Positions 35,648-43,934 of a stretch of 64,000 nucleotides of DNA are shown here, piece after piece. The stretch is from contig CAMDEE010000002.1 in the NCBI GenBank assembly GCA_945895375.1, forward strand, positions 100,265 through 164,264, read 5' to 3'. The stretch's first letter is position 1, and every line of letters begins with the position of its first letter. The DNA comes from Auritidibacter sp. Marseille-P8566. Its GTDB lineage: Bacteria > Actinomycetota > Actinomycetes > Actinomycetales > Microbacteriaceae. Both the position numbers and the translations under genes were made by a program. The notes below the pieces were generated by a model. The model was not told the origin of the DNA and made no database searches. It saw only the letters and a program-made list of their open reading frames with translations.

Positions 35648-35663
35648 ACTAGACAAGTCTAGT
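35648..35663. promoter_or_regulatory. Inverted repeat over the gltX promoter
   Basis: ACTAGAC-AA-GTCTAGT: 7-base arms, 2-base spacer. It covers the TAGACT box (minus strand) two bases upstream of the gltX ATG. Possible operator, or chance symmetry of the -10 box. Confidence 0.3.
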
Positions 35664-35699
35664 CACAGACACAATTAGGCCCGAGGCCCTTTGAGAGGT

Positions 35700-36164
35700 C
35701 TATTGAGCGGAAGCTGAAGTCTTTACTTTTTTAAGAAACTTAAGCGGAATAAACATGAATACTGGCAAGAGTAGAAGCATCATTACTGCTCCACCGTACA
35801 TTCCTTGAGAAAGGGTGATTACCGCCAACAGAAGAGTCGCTGGAACTAAGTACTTGGGCATGAGAAAAGAAAATTTGACTCCCCGATATTGCTGACTCAA
35901 CCTTAGATAGACGAAAGTCACCCAGTACGCAAACCACAAAAACAAGGCTACAAATATTTCAATAACTTGATTAGATCCTGCGTAAAAAGTTACAAAATAA
36001 AGAAGGGGGATGTCGCTGATTGGAAGAAAAACACTTCTATCGTTAGGTGGAAGAAGAGCTACGCTTACGTATAGCGCCTCCATAAAAAAAGCAACCAAAA
36101 GAACAGTTATTAATAAGCTTGTCAGCAATCTCCAAAACTTAGACTTAATTTTAATCTGTTTCAT
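35700..36164 (-). CDS. Unknown membrane protein, about four helices
   Basis: A 154-residue protein not matched to any family I know. Basic N-terminus (MKQIKIKSKFWR) then predicted helices at about 12-35, 55-88 (one or two), 100-118 and 121-141, with a lysine-rich end. The ATG at 36164 is chosen over the GTG at 36173 because a full AGGTGAG ribosome site lies six bases upstream. The strong Shine-Dalgarno contrasts with the leaderless genes around it. It starts 5 bases after the stop of the secreted-protein gene and is surely co-transcribed, suggesting the two work together at the membrane. Confidence 0.65.
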   Translation of the reverse strand: MKQIKIKSKFWRLLTSLLITVLLVAFFMEALYVSVALLPPNDRSVFLPISDIPLLYFVTFYAGSNQVIEIFVALFLWFAYWVTFVYLRLSQQYRGVKFSFLMPKYLVPATLLLAVITLSQGMYGGAVMMLLLLPVFMFIPLKFLKKVKTSASAQ

Positions 36165-36169
36165 ACTTC

Positions 36170-37240
36170 TCACCTAGATGTTTCGTGAAACGCTACAGAT
36201 TTGTTACAGAAGAAGCTATGGGAAAATGGCGTGGCGAGACAATTCATGGAGTAAGTGGACTCCTGCATCAATATTGACCAGGCAGGCTGGTCACTGTCTT
36301 TTATGTAGAGCTCGTGATTTGGAGCCAGCCTAAATTTATTAGTAATTGTGTAAGCTCCAGACCTTGCAATCCAAACGTCTGTCTCGTAATAAATGGAATC
36401 TGCTGCGATTGCAGAGCACATTGGATTCGTAACAGAATGATCCAGTTTGTAATGAACCAAAGTTGAAGAGTTCTGGAAATTCGTCAGTACCATTCCATTT
36501 GCACTAGCAGTTTTAGTTTCTAGTGTCGACAATATTGGTTTATCTGTTCCATCATTCTGGTATCTGCGTGTCGTCCCCACAGTCCTTGAAACGGAGAGAT
36601 TGCCTTGATTCAACCAGTCGACAGTTACCTGGAAGCGCGTTTTGAACGCATTGCTAGCCGGATCAAAACCTCGGTTGTCACCTGCGAAAAGATAGTTTTT
36701 AGAATCGTTTAACGTACATGCTAGCGGAGGCGCCTCGACGTAAGGCCTGGGGATGAAGGTCTGGTATCTCAAGTAAGTCTTTGCAGCTGAGCTTGAAGCT
36801 GATGCTGGTGATACACCAAAACTAACCAAGTTGGAGTTGGGATTATCCACTCGTAGGAAAGTAATGTATTGAACGATCATTGGCGCTTGTGGCTCAGCAC
36901 CGGGTTGCTGCGTCTCATTTATTGTCTTTTGAGCCTGAACATTGAACTCCAGCATTGAGTCTGATGAATGGATTGGAGTCTCGATTGCCCCTTCGTCATC
37001 CCCCGTCAAATTGCCTACAGAGTCACCAAAAATCTCAACAGTAGTTGAAGGATCTTCCGATTCCCATTCAAAATGAGCGTCACCCCCCTGGATTGACAAC
37101 TCGATGTTGAACCAATCATTGCCCTCGGAATCAGACAAGTCTAGGGGCTTTGCGTTTCCCCCAACTACCACCGAATTGTTGATCAGAATTACTGTTGCTA
37201 AAAAAGTTAGAGCTTTCTTACTAAGAATGTATTTTTTCAA
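36170..37240 (-). CDS. Unknown secreted protein with signal peptide
   Basis: A 356-residue protein. The start is assigned to TTG 37240 because AAAAGGGGGAAAA directly precedes it and because MKKYILSKKALTFLATVILI then forms a clean signal peptide, cleaved near GGNA/KP. The longer frame to 37354 has no ribosome site and no sensible N-terminus. The mature part is acidic and rich in S, N, D and T, with four cysteines (in PLACTLND, NPMCSA, SMNCLAT and FFCNKS) that could form two disulfides. Predicted mainly beta. No anchor motif, catalytic motif or known domain was recognised. It diverges in style from its amino-acid-biosynthesis neighbours and may be lineage-specific or acquired. Confidence 0.6.
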   Translation of the reverse strand: MKKYILSKKALTFLATVILINNSVVVGGNAKPLDLSDSEGNDWFNIELSIQGGDAHFEWESEDPSTTVEIFGDSVGNLTGDDEGAIETPIHSSDSMLEFNVQAQKTINETQQPGAEPQAPMIVQYITFLRVDNPNSNLVSFGVSPASASSSAAKTYLRYQTFIPRPYVEAPPLACTLNDSKNYLFAGDNRGFDPASNAFKTRFQVTVDWLNQGNLSVSRTVGTTRRYQNDGTDKPILSTLETKTASANGMVLTNFQNSSTLVHYKLDHSVTNPMCSAIAADSIYYETDVWIARSGAYTITNKFRLAPNHELYIKDSDQPAWSILMQESTYSMNCLATPFSHSFFCNKSVAFHETSR

Positions 37241-37396
37241 TTTTCCCCCTTTTGATGATATGCATCTTCTAAGCGAAACTCTAGCACACCTTGTTTCCAT
37301 AATGCACCACTCCACTACTGGGGAATGGAGCAACCATGATTTAAGTAGGCGCAATTTTGTAGACTAAAAAATTGGCTCAAAGTCGGCCATGGTATT

Positions 37397-38155
37397 CTAA
37401 TCTACGGGGTTAGTCAGCGACCCGATGCCCTCGATGGTTACTTCAACCGATTGACCAGACTCTATCTGACCAATGCCTGCTGGAGTCCCTGTGAGGATTA
37501 CATCTCCTGGTAACAAGGTCATTGCCTGAGATACATGCTGAATGATTCTAGGAACCTTGTGGATCAACATGTCTATGGATGAGTGTTGTCTAACTTCTCC
37601 ATCAACACGTGTTTCTAACATTTGACCATCAACCACAAACTCTGTTTCAACCCAAGGTCCAAGTGGACAGAAAGTGTCAAAACTTTTAGCTCTGGTCCAC
37701 TGAACATCTTTGTTTTGAATATCTCTCGCTGTCACATCGTTAGCGATTGTGAACCCCCAGACATAGTCCAGTGCCTTATCTTCAGATACATCTTTAGCTA
37801 CCTGACCAATCACAATAGCTAGTTCGCCTTCGTGATCTACTCGCTCAGATATCTTAGGTAGCACGATTGCTTCGCCTGGACCTATGACTGTGGTTAGCGG
37901 TTTGATAAAAATCAGTGGCTCTGGTGGTAAATCTCCACCCATCTCTGCTGCGTGATCTGCATAGTTCTTGCCAATACAGATGATCTTGCTAGTTGGGAGA
38001 ACTGGAGGCAGGAGTTGAACATCCTTAAGAGGAACTCTCTCCCCTGTTGTTTCATAGCCTTGGAATATTGGGTGACCTCTAAAGACAACTACTTCAGGTC
38101 CATCAACTACTCCCCAAGAAACCTTGTCTTGGACTATGAACTTAGCAATTCTCAT
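37397..38155 (-). CDS. Fumarylacetoacetate hydrolase (FAH) family protein
   Basis: A 252-residue FAH-fold enzyme. Signatures: IICIGKNYADHAAEMGG, EPLIFIKPLTTVIGPGEAI, RVDHEGELAIVIG with metal-binding Glu residues, FTIANDVTARDIQ, and GDVILTGTPAGIG. Members decarboxylate oxaloacetate, hydrolyse acylpyruvates or isomerise homoprotocatechuate products; the substrate is not set by sequence. It is linked to gltX and leuB in other actinobacteria (recalled Rv2993c). Its ATG overlaps the ilvE stop by one base. Confidence 0.9.
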   Translation of the reverse strand: MRIAKFIVQDKVSWGVVDGPEVVVFRGHPIFQGYETTGERVPLKDVQLLPPVLPTSKIICIGKNYADHAAEMGGDLPPEPLIFIKPLTTVIGPGEAIVLPKISERVDHEGELAIVIGQVAKDVSEDKALDYVWGFTIANDVTARDIQNKDVQWTRAKSFDTFCPLGPWVETEFVVDGQMLETRVDGEVRQHSSIDMLIHKVPRIIQHVSQAMTLLPGDVILTGTPAGIGQIESGQSVEVTIEGIGSLTNPVD

Positions 38156-39237
38156 TAGCTAAGTTTGACCAACCAGTTGTGACGGTCTTCAATCAAACCG
38201 TATTGGATACCAGTAAGTTCTTCACGAAGTGAAGCAGTTAGAGCACCTGGTTCTGGATTCTCAGGACCGATGGTGCCTTCTTTTGACTTGAACTGGCCAA
38301 CTGGAGTAATCACAGCGGCAGTTCCACAAGCAAATACTTCGGTGATCTCGCCTGAGTTATAACCTTCACGGATTTCATCCAAAGTAACGGCACGCTCTTC
38401 AACCTTGATGTTTCTGTCTTTTAGAAGCTGGACGATTGAGTCTCTAGTGATACCTCTAAGAATGGTTCCATCAAGAGATGGGGTCACTACGTGACCGTCT
38501 TTGTATACGAAGAAGACGTTCATGCCACCTAGTTCTTCGATGTATGTGTGAGTCTCAGCATCGAGGAATAGAACCTGTGAGCAACCGTTCTCATAGCCTT
38601 CACCTTGAGCGAGCAAGCTAGCGGCATAGTTTCCGCCGGTCTTAGCCTCACCAGTTCCGTATCTACCTGCTCTTGCTGAATCTAAAGCGATCCAAATAGA
38701 TACTGGCTTTAGTCCACCGGTGAAGTATGGGCCAACAGGAGATGCAATAACTCTGTATTCAACTCTGTTGGCTGCTCTAACACCTAGGAAGTTCTCTGCT
38801 GCTATTTCAAAAGGTCTGAAGTAAAGGGTCTTTTCGTTTACCGGTGCTGGAACCCAAGTTCCATCAACAGAGATAAGAGCTCTTAGGCTTTCAACAAAGA
38901 CATCAACAGGTAGTTCAGGAAGTGCCATACGGTGAGCAGACTTTTGTAATCTCTCGCCATTACGGTGAGGTCTAAAGGTATGGATAGAACCATCTTGGTG
39001 TCTATAAGCCTTGATACCTTCAAAGATCTCTTGACCGTAGTGAAGAACAGCACTTGATGGATCCATCATGATTGGGCCATATGGCTCAACTCTTGCATTC
39101 TGCCAACCATCTTCACGAGTCCACTCAATGATGACCTGGTGGTCAGTGAAGTTCACACCGAAGGCAGGATTTTCAAGTAGTGCTTCGCGCTCTGCATCAG
39201 GCATCGGGTTATCAGATTTTATGATCTTGAATTCCAT
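38155..39237 (-). CDS. ilvE: Branched-chain amino-acid aminotransferase
   Basis: A 360-residue fold-IV PLP enzyme for the last step of Leu, Ile and Val synthesis. Signatures: YGQEIFEGIKAYRHQDGSIH, RPHRNGERLQKSAHRMALPE, the PLP lysine in GEAKTGGNYAASLLAQ, TYIEELGGMNVFFVY, and VFACGTAAVITPVG. Standard length for the long actinobacterial IlvE. It lies 12 bases after leuB and overlaps the FAH gene, giving leuB-ilvE-FAH as one unit. Confidence 0.95.
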   Translation of the reverse strand: MEFKIIKSDNPMPDAEREALLENPAFGVNFTDHQVIIEWTREDGWQNARVEPYGPIMMDPSSAVLHYGQEIFEGIKAYRHQDGSIHTFRPHRNGERLQKSAHRMALPELPVDVFVESLRALISVDGTWVPAPVNEKTLYFRPFEIAAENFLGVRAANRVEYRVIASPVGPYFTGGLKPVSIWIALDSARAGRYGTGEAKTGGNYAASLLAQGEGYENGCSQVLFLDAETHTYIEELGGMNVFFVYKDGHVVTPSLDGTILRGITRDSIVQLLKDRNIKVEERAVTLDEIREGYNSGEITEVFACGTAAVITPVGQFKSKEGTIGPENPEPGALTASLREELTGIQYGLIEDRHNWLVKLS

Positions 39238-39249
39238 TAGCTTCTCTTT

Positions 39250-40287
39250 CTAAAGTTGAGCGAAAATACTTTGAGCTATCTCAGCAGTGGTTCTCTTCGA
39301 ATCACCACGAGTTGATAAATCTATGGCAACTGCTCGTTCGATTCTGGCAGCAGCAACCGGGTTACCTAGGTGATCAAGCAACATGGCTGCAGAGAGTACT
39401 GCAGCGGTTGGATCAGCTAAACCTTTGCCTGAAATATCAGGAGCTGAACCGTGAACCGGTTCAAACATTGAAGGAAATGCTCCAGTTGGGTTGATGTTTC
39501 CTGATGCAGCAATACCGATGCCTCCACCGATAGCAGCAGCTAGGTCAGTCAAGATATCTCCAAAGAGGTTATCTGTGACAATGACATCAAATCTTTCAGG
39601 GTCAGTGACCATGTATATGGTTGCTGCATCAACGTGTTGGTAATCAACGCTTACGGCTGGGAATTCTTTAGCAACCTCATCAACAGTTCTTTGCCATAAC
39701 CAACCTGCGTTGACTAGAACGTTGTGCTTGTGAACCAGGGTTAGCTTCTTACGATCTCTGTTAGCAGCTAGTTCAAATGCATATCTAACTGTTCTTTCAA
39801 CACCGAATCTTGAGTTCACAGAAGTTTCGTTAGCAACTTCGTTGTCGGTACCAACACGAATAGAACCACCGTTACCAACATAGGCACCTTCAGTGCCCTC
39901 ACGAACAACAACGAAGTCGATGTTGCCAGGCTCAGCTAATGGGCTAATAACTCCTGGGTATAACTTGGTTGGACGTAGGTTGATGTAGTGATCAAAACTG
40001 AATCTAAGTTTTAGTAGTAGTCCACGCTCTAGAACACCTGATGGAACACTTGGGTCTCCGATAGCTCCAAGAAGAATTGCATCATGAGCCTTTAGAGACT
40101 CCATGTCTTTATCGGTAAGGATTTCACCTGTTGCTGCATAACGCTTAGCACCTAGGTCATATTCGGTAGTTACAAACTCAACACCTGAACCACGAGTTGC
40201 AAGGTTCATCGCCTCAAGAGCAACGGCTGTCACCTCAGGGCCAATACCGTCGCCACCGATGACACCTATGTTAATTTGCTTAGTCAC
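39250..40287 (-). CDS. leuB: 3-isopropylmalate dehydrogenase
   Basis: A 345-residue beta-decarboxylating dehydrogenase converting 3-isopropylmalate to 2-oxoisocaproate. Signatures: [49 protein letters not shown], the Tyr/Lys pair of [10 protein letters not shown] and LVHKHNVL, and the metal motif [31 protein letters not shown] near the end. GTG start (40287). Complements leuCD at 26-28 kb. Confidence 0.95.
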   Translation of the reverse strand: MTKQINIGVIGGDGIGPEVTAVALEAMNLATRGSGVEFVTTEYDLGAKRYAATGEILTDKDMESLKAHDAILLGAIGDPSVPSGVLERGLLLKLRFSFDHYINLRPTKLYPGVISPLAEPGNIDFVVVREGTEGAYVGNGGSIRVGTDNEVANETSVNSRFGVERTVRYAFELAANRDRKKLTLVHKHNVLVNAGWLWQRTVDEVAKEFPAVSVDYQHVDAATIYMVTDPERFDVIVTDNLFGDILTDLAAAIGGGIGIAASGNINPTGAFPSMFEPVHGSAPDISGKGLADPTAAVLSAAMLLDHLGNPVAAARIERAVAIDLSTRGDSKRTTAEIAQSIFAQL

Positions 40288-40337
40288 TTGAGATTATTCC
40301 TACTCGTTTTCTATAACTTTACTTGAGAGAGGTATCT

Positions 40338-40955
40338 CTAGAGGGGTCTGTGAGCCAATAAAACTAGGGTAACTGAAGGCTTCAAGCCTTCTTTGGTCTG
40401 GATTTGCCCATCTCTGTTCTCCAGAACTTCAATATCAAGACCAGTTCCAACTAAAGCTTCAGTGATTGTCGCTACATTAGGCAGAACCTGAGGATCTCGA
40501 GGTCCCCCGAAGCCATGCTCTAGGTTGTCTCTCGAATGCCAAACCCCAACCAAATTTCCGCCAGGAGCAACATGCTCACTCAAGCGTCTGATCGCTACTG
40601 CCAAATCCTTCTCAGGTATTTGCATGTATGCGATGACCGCAAGTTCCACTGGAGAGAGTTGAGGAACAAAAGTTAATCCATCAGCACAAGTAGCCAAAGT
40701 GTGCTCTGCAACACCTTCTTCTTTAGCAAACTGTAGGTATTTGTCTAAGGCAACTTGAGAGAAATCAATGTTCTCAACTTGCCAACCACGTTTTGCTAAC
40801 CAAACGCTATTTCTACCTTCACCACCGGCAAGGTCAATTGCTTTTTTGTTTGTTCCATCTAGGTCTTTACAGAACTCAACGACAAACCTGTTTTCAACCT
40901 TGGTATAAATGAACTCTTCGGTTGAATACTTTTGATCCCAGGTATTGGAATCCAC
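40338..40955 (-). CDS. Class I SAM-dependent methyltransferase
   Basis: A 205-residue methyltransferase resembling TehB/thiopurine-type proteins: WDQKYSTEEFIYTKVENRF at the N-terminus, motif I AIDLAGGEGRNSVWLAKRG, VENIDFSQVALDKY and HVAPGGNLVGVWH. Acceptor unknown. GTG start overlaps the stop of the rhodanese-like lipoprotein gene by one base (TAGTG), so they are co-translated. Confidence 0.85.
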   Translation of the reverse strand: MDSNTWDQKYSTEEFIYTKVENRFVVEFCKDLDGTNKKAIDLAGGEGRNSVWLAKRGWQVENIDFSQVALDKYLQFAKEEGVAEHTLATCADGLTFVPQLSPVELAVIAYMQIPEKDLAVAIRRLSEHVAPGGNLVGVWHSRDNLEHGFGGPRDPQVLPNVATITEALVGTGLDIEVLENRDGQIQTKEGLKPSVTLVLLAHRPL

Positions 40956-41317
40956 TATGGGGTTACACCTAGTGGCAAGACATTCTGAGCGTCTTCGAAT
41001 GAGCCTAGGTTGACAACATTTGGATAGCCAAGATCTCTCATGTATTGAACAGCTAGGCCAACCTGCTCTTCTGATTTACCGTATAGATAGATAGCTCCCT
41101 CTTTTTTGATGGAAACCACTGTGATGATGAAATCCCCTAGTTCAATGTCAATATTCACAGCCCCAATAATGTGTGAAGTTTCAAATTCTTCGGCTGATCT
41201 CACGTCAATGATGGCTGTGACGTTATCCATGCTCAACTTCCCCGGAGCACAAGCACTAACACTGGTTAGCAAAACAACCGCTATTAGAGCAGCTAGTGAG
41301 GCCTGCAATTTCTTCAT
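40955..41317 (-). CDS. Rhodanese-like lipoprotein lacking the catalytic cysteine
   Basis: A 120-residue protein with a lipoprotein signal peptide (MKKLQASLAALIAVVLLTSV, lipobox SVSAC, lipidated C23). The mature part is a short rhodanese fold: TAIIDVRSAEEFETSHIIGA, then the active-site loop. Where active rhodaneses have Cys, this reads YLYGKSEEQ with G80, so sulfurtransferase activity is not expected. Good ribosome site (AAAGGG). It is divergent from a second rhodanese gene whose cysteine is intact, and is coupled to a methyltransferase. Confidence 0.82.
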   Translation of the reverse strand: MKKLQASLAALIAVVLLTSVSACAPGKLSMDNVTAIIDVRSAEEFETSHIIGAVNIDIELGDFIITVVSIKKEGAIYLYGKSEEQVGLAVQYMRDLGYPNVVNLGSFEDAQNVLPLGVTP

Positions 41318-41396
41318 TTCAACCCTTTCAAGTTCTTTAGTTCTTAGAATAACTCAACAAGTTTTAGTTAAGATGGATAAAAAGATAAGGAACCCC

Positions 41397-41714
41397 ATGG
41401 CAACTGAAGTAACTATTGACGAACTAGCCGATGTAATCGACCGAGGCGGCTTTGTCCTTGACGTTAGAGAGCAAGATGAATGGGATCAGGGCCATGTTCC
41501 TAATGCCCACCACATCCCTATGAATGAAGTGGCAGAGAACCTAGACAAGCTTGATGACGGGGCTAGAATCTTCATCATCTGCCGATCAGGTGGAAGATCT
41601 ATGACTGTTGCCAACTACCTAGAAGCGCAGGGCTTAGACGTAGTTTCTGTAGCCGGTGGAACCGATGGTTGGGCTAACTCAGGCAGAGAACTGTCTTTTG
41701 AAGATTCGCTTTAG
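41397..41714 (+). CDS. Rhodanese-like sulfurtransferase (cytosolic)
   Basis: A 105-residue single-domain rhodanese. FVLDVREQDEWDQGHVPNA is followed by the active-site loop IICRSGGRS with catalytic C62. AGGTDGWANSG near the end is typical. The frame is open far upstream and an ATG at 41373 exists, but ATG 41397 has AAGG six bases before it and starts at the usual family N-terminus. Substrate unknown. Stop interlocks with the serA stop (TTAG). Confidence 0.87.
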   Translation: MATEVTIDELADVIDRGGFVLDVREQDEWDQGHVPNAHHIPMNEVAENLDKLDDGARIFIICRSGGRSMTVANYLEAQGLDVVSVAGGTDGWANSGRELSFEDSL

Positions 41715-43303
41715 TCAAGCTTTAGATCAATAGCCTTCAAGACATCAGCTTCAATAGCAACGCGAACTGCCTCTAGGACTTCAGCTTCAACTTTTGAATC
41801 AACTGTGATGACAGAGAGTGCTTTGCCGCCCTTAGAGTTTCTAGCAATCTGCATAGCAGCGATATTGATGTTGTTTTCTGCAAATGCTTTTCCATAAACA
41901 GCAACGATGCCTGGTCTATCTGCATAGACCATCATCACTAGATGTTCGGCCATAGCAATCTCAACATCGTACCCATTGATGTTGGTGATCTTCTGCTGAA
42001 GCTTAGGGCCAATAACAGTCCCTGATACAGAAGAGGTGGTTCCATCTGCCATTACCGCTCTAATGGATGTAACGTTTCTGTATTCATCACTATTGGTATC
42101 AACTGAGAGCTTTACTTCCACTCCCCTAGATTCAGCCATCAAAGGTGCATTCACATAAGAGACTTGCTCAGTTACAGCGTTCTGATAGAAGCCCTTTAGA
42201 CCAGCAAGCTTGAGAACAGAAACATCAAGAGATGCAATCTCTCCTCTAACTTCAACTTCAATAGAACTTACGTTGCCGCCTGAAATAGCAAAAAGTAACT
42301 GGCCCATGTTTTCCATGAGTGATATGCCAGGTCTAACAGCAGGATCAATGACTCCACCGGCAACATTCACGGCATCTGGCACTAGATCTCCAGCCAGAGC
42401 AAGTCTCACGCTCTTAGCCACTGAGATACCAGCCTTCTCTTGGGCTTCATCTGTAGAGGCACCTAGGTGTGGAGTAACGATGATGTTTTCTAGTTCAAGT
42501 AACGGTGAACCTGTTGGCGGTTCATTCACGAACACATCCAAACCTGCTCCCGCAATTCGGTTTGACTTCAAAGCAGCATAAAGTGCATCTTCATCGATGA
42601 TGCCACCGCGAGATGCGTTAACAATACGAAGATTTGGTTTAGCAATCGCAAACTCTTCAGTTCCGATAAGCCCAGTTGTTTCTGGGGTCTTAGGAATGTG
42701 AATAGTAATGAAATCAGATCTCTTCATTAGTTCCTCAAGAGAAACAAGCTCAACACCCATTTGTTCTGCTCTTAGTTGAGTGACATAAGGGTCGTAACCA
42801 ATCAAAGTAGTTCCAAAACCACTTAGTCTTTGGGCAACAAGAGTTCCAATACGGCCTAGACCAACAATTCCAACGGTCTTTTCATACAGTTCAACACCGG
42901 TGAACTTAGATCTCTGCCACTTACCTGCCTTGAGAGATGCATTGGCATCTGGGACAAAGCGAGCAAGTGAGAAGATGTGGGCAATAGCTAGTTCAGCAGC
43001 TGAAATTACGTTTGAGGTTGGAGCATTCACAACCATGACACCTGCATTAGTCGCTGCCTTGATATCAACGTTGTCTAGACCAACACCAGCACGAGCAATA
43101 ACCTTCAGGTTAGGAGCAGCCGCAATTGCTTCTGCATCAACCTGAGTTGCTGAACGAACAAGGATTGCATTAGCAGTTGCAAGAGCAGCAAGAAGTGCTT
43201 TTCGGTCAGTGCCATCAACGTTGCGCACTTCAAAATCTGGCCCCAGAGCTTCAACGGTTGCAGGTGAAAGCTCTTCAGCAATAAGAACAATTGGTTTAGC
43301 CAA
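41711..43303 (-). CDS. serA: D-3-phosphoglycerate dehydrogenase (long form)
   Basis: A 530-residue NAD-dependent enzyme of the first serine step. Substrate domain with AGVGLDNVDIKAATNAGV; Rossmann motif VGIVGLGRIGTLVAQRL (G-rich) with YDPYVT; catalytic Arg in NASRGGIIDE, Glu in FVNEPPTG and His in VTPHLGASTDEAQE. Residues about 315-455 form the allosteric substrate-binding domain and about 455-530 an ACT domain (HLVMMVYADRPGIVAVYG), so serine feedback is likely, as in mycobacterial SerA. TTG start with GAGGAT eight bases upstream. Confidence 0.94.
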   Translation of the reverse strand: MAKPIVLIAEELSPATVEALGPDFEVRNVDGTDRKALLAALATANAILVRSATQVDAEAIAAAPNLKVIARAGVGLDNVDIKAATNAGVMVVNAPTSNVISAAELAIAHIFSLARFVPDANASLKAGKWQRSKFTGVELYEKTVGIVGLGRIGTLVAQRLSGFGTTLIGYDPYVTQLRAEQMGVELVSLEELMKRSDFITIHIPKTPETTGLIGTEEFAIAKPNLRIVNASRGGIIDEDALYAALKSNRIAGAGLDVFVNEPPTGSPLLELENIIVTPHLGASTDEAQEKAGISVAKSVRLALAGDLVPDAVNVAGGVIDPAVRPGISLMENMGQLLFAISGGNVSSIEVEVRGEIASLDVSVLKLAGLKGFYQNAVTEQVSYVNAPLMAESRGVEVKLSVDTNSDEYRNVTSIRAVMADGTTSSVSGTVIGPKLQQKITNINGYDVEIAMAEHLVMMVYADRPGIVAVYGKAFAENNINIAAMQIARNSKGGKALSVITVDSKVEAEVLEAVRVAIEADVLKAIDLKLD

Positions 43304-43382
43304 GGTATAGATCCTCGAAGTTAGTTGGGTTGGATGTTTGCTGCAACAGCGAAGCGTGCTTCAATCTTACCCAAGCCATGAC

Positions 43383-43388
43383 TAGTCT
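43383..43388 (+). promoter_or_regulatory. -10 box (TAGTCT) of the DHFR-like gene, leaderless type
   Basis: TAGTCT, 6 bases, GTG at 43395. Confidence 0.5.
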
Positions 43389-43394
43389 TTTACT

Positions 43395-43934
43395 GTGACT
43401 GAACGCATCTTCTATGCCGCTATCTCAAGCGATGGCTATCTGGCAGGCCCTAATGGCGATATGTCTTGGGCTGAGAAGTACCTATCATCAGGCGAAGATT
43501 ACGGCTATTTCAACCTAGTTAGCACCTCTTCAGCCATACTGCTAGGGCGCGCAACCTTTGACTTTGAGATCGAAAGTGGCGTTCAGGGACCAAGACCTCT
43601 ACCCACATATGTCCTGACTCACATCCCAGAACTCTATGAGAACGTAGTCCAAGAGAACATCTATTTCACCGGAGGTGAGATAGAGCGAGTCGTTGAACTC
43701 ATCGAAGAAAACCACCCAGGCAGATTATTTGTCATGGGCGGAGCAGATGTAGTCAGACAGTTACTTGATGCAGGACTCATCGACACCATGAGATTGTTTG
43801 TTTGCCCTGAAGAACTTGGTGATGGGGTCCTTGCTTTTGAGAGTGACTCCATTTACGACAACTTCAAGCTCTTAGAAGAAAAGCAATATGCCTCAGGAAT
43901 CATTGAAGAGGTTTATCAACTAATAACTACCTAG
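43395..43934 (+). CDS. Dihydrofolate-reductase-like (RibD C-domain) protein
   Basis: A 179-residue RibD_C/DHFR-fold oxidoreductase: FYAAISSDGYLAGPNGDMSW, SAILLGRATFDFE, and GRLFVMGGADVVRQLLDAGLIDTMRLFV typical of the YwjB/YyaP group. Function unknown; it is neither a folA nor a complete RibD. GTG start with a leaderless-type box. Stop interlocks with that of the giant membrane protein (CTAG). Confidence 0.85.
   Translation: MTERIFYAAISSDGYLAGPNGDMSWAEKYLSSGEDYGYFNLVSTSSAILLGRATFDFEIESGVQGPRPLPTYVLTHIPELYENVVQENIYFTGGEIERVVELIEENHPGRLFVMGGADVVRQLLDAGLIDTMRLFVCPEELGDGVLAFESDSIYDNFKLLEEKQYASGIIEEVYQLITT

Noticed and set aside
41106..41396. Upstream extension of the cytosolic rhodanese gene
   Set aside because: It is antisense to the rhodanese-like lipoprotein gene and lacks a ribosome site; ATG 41397 has one.
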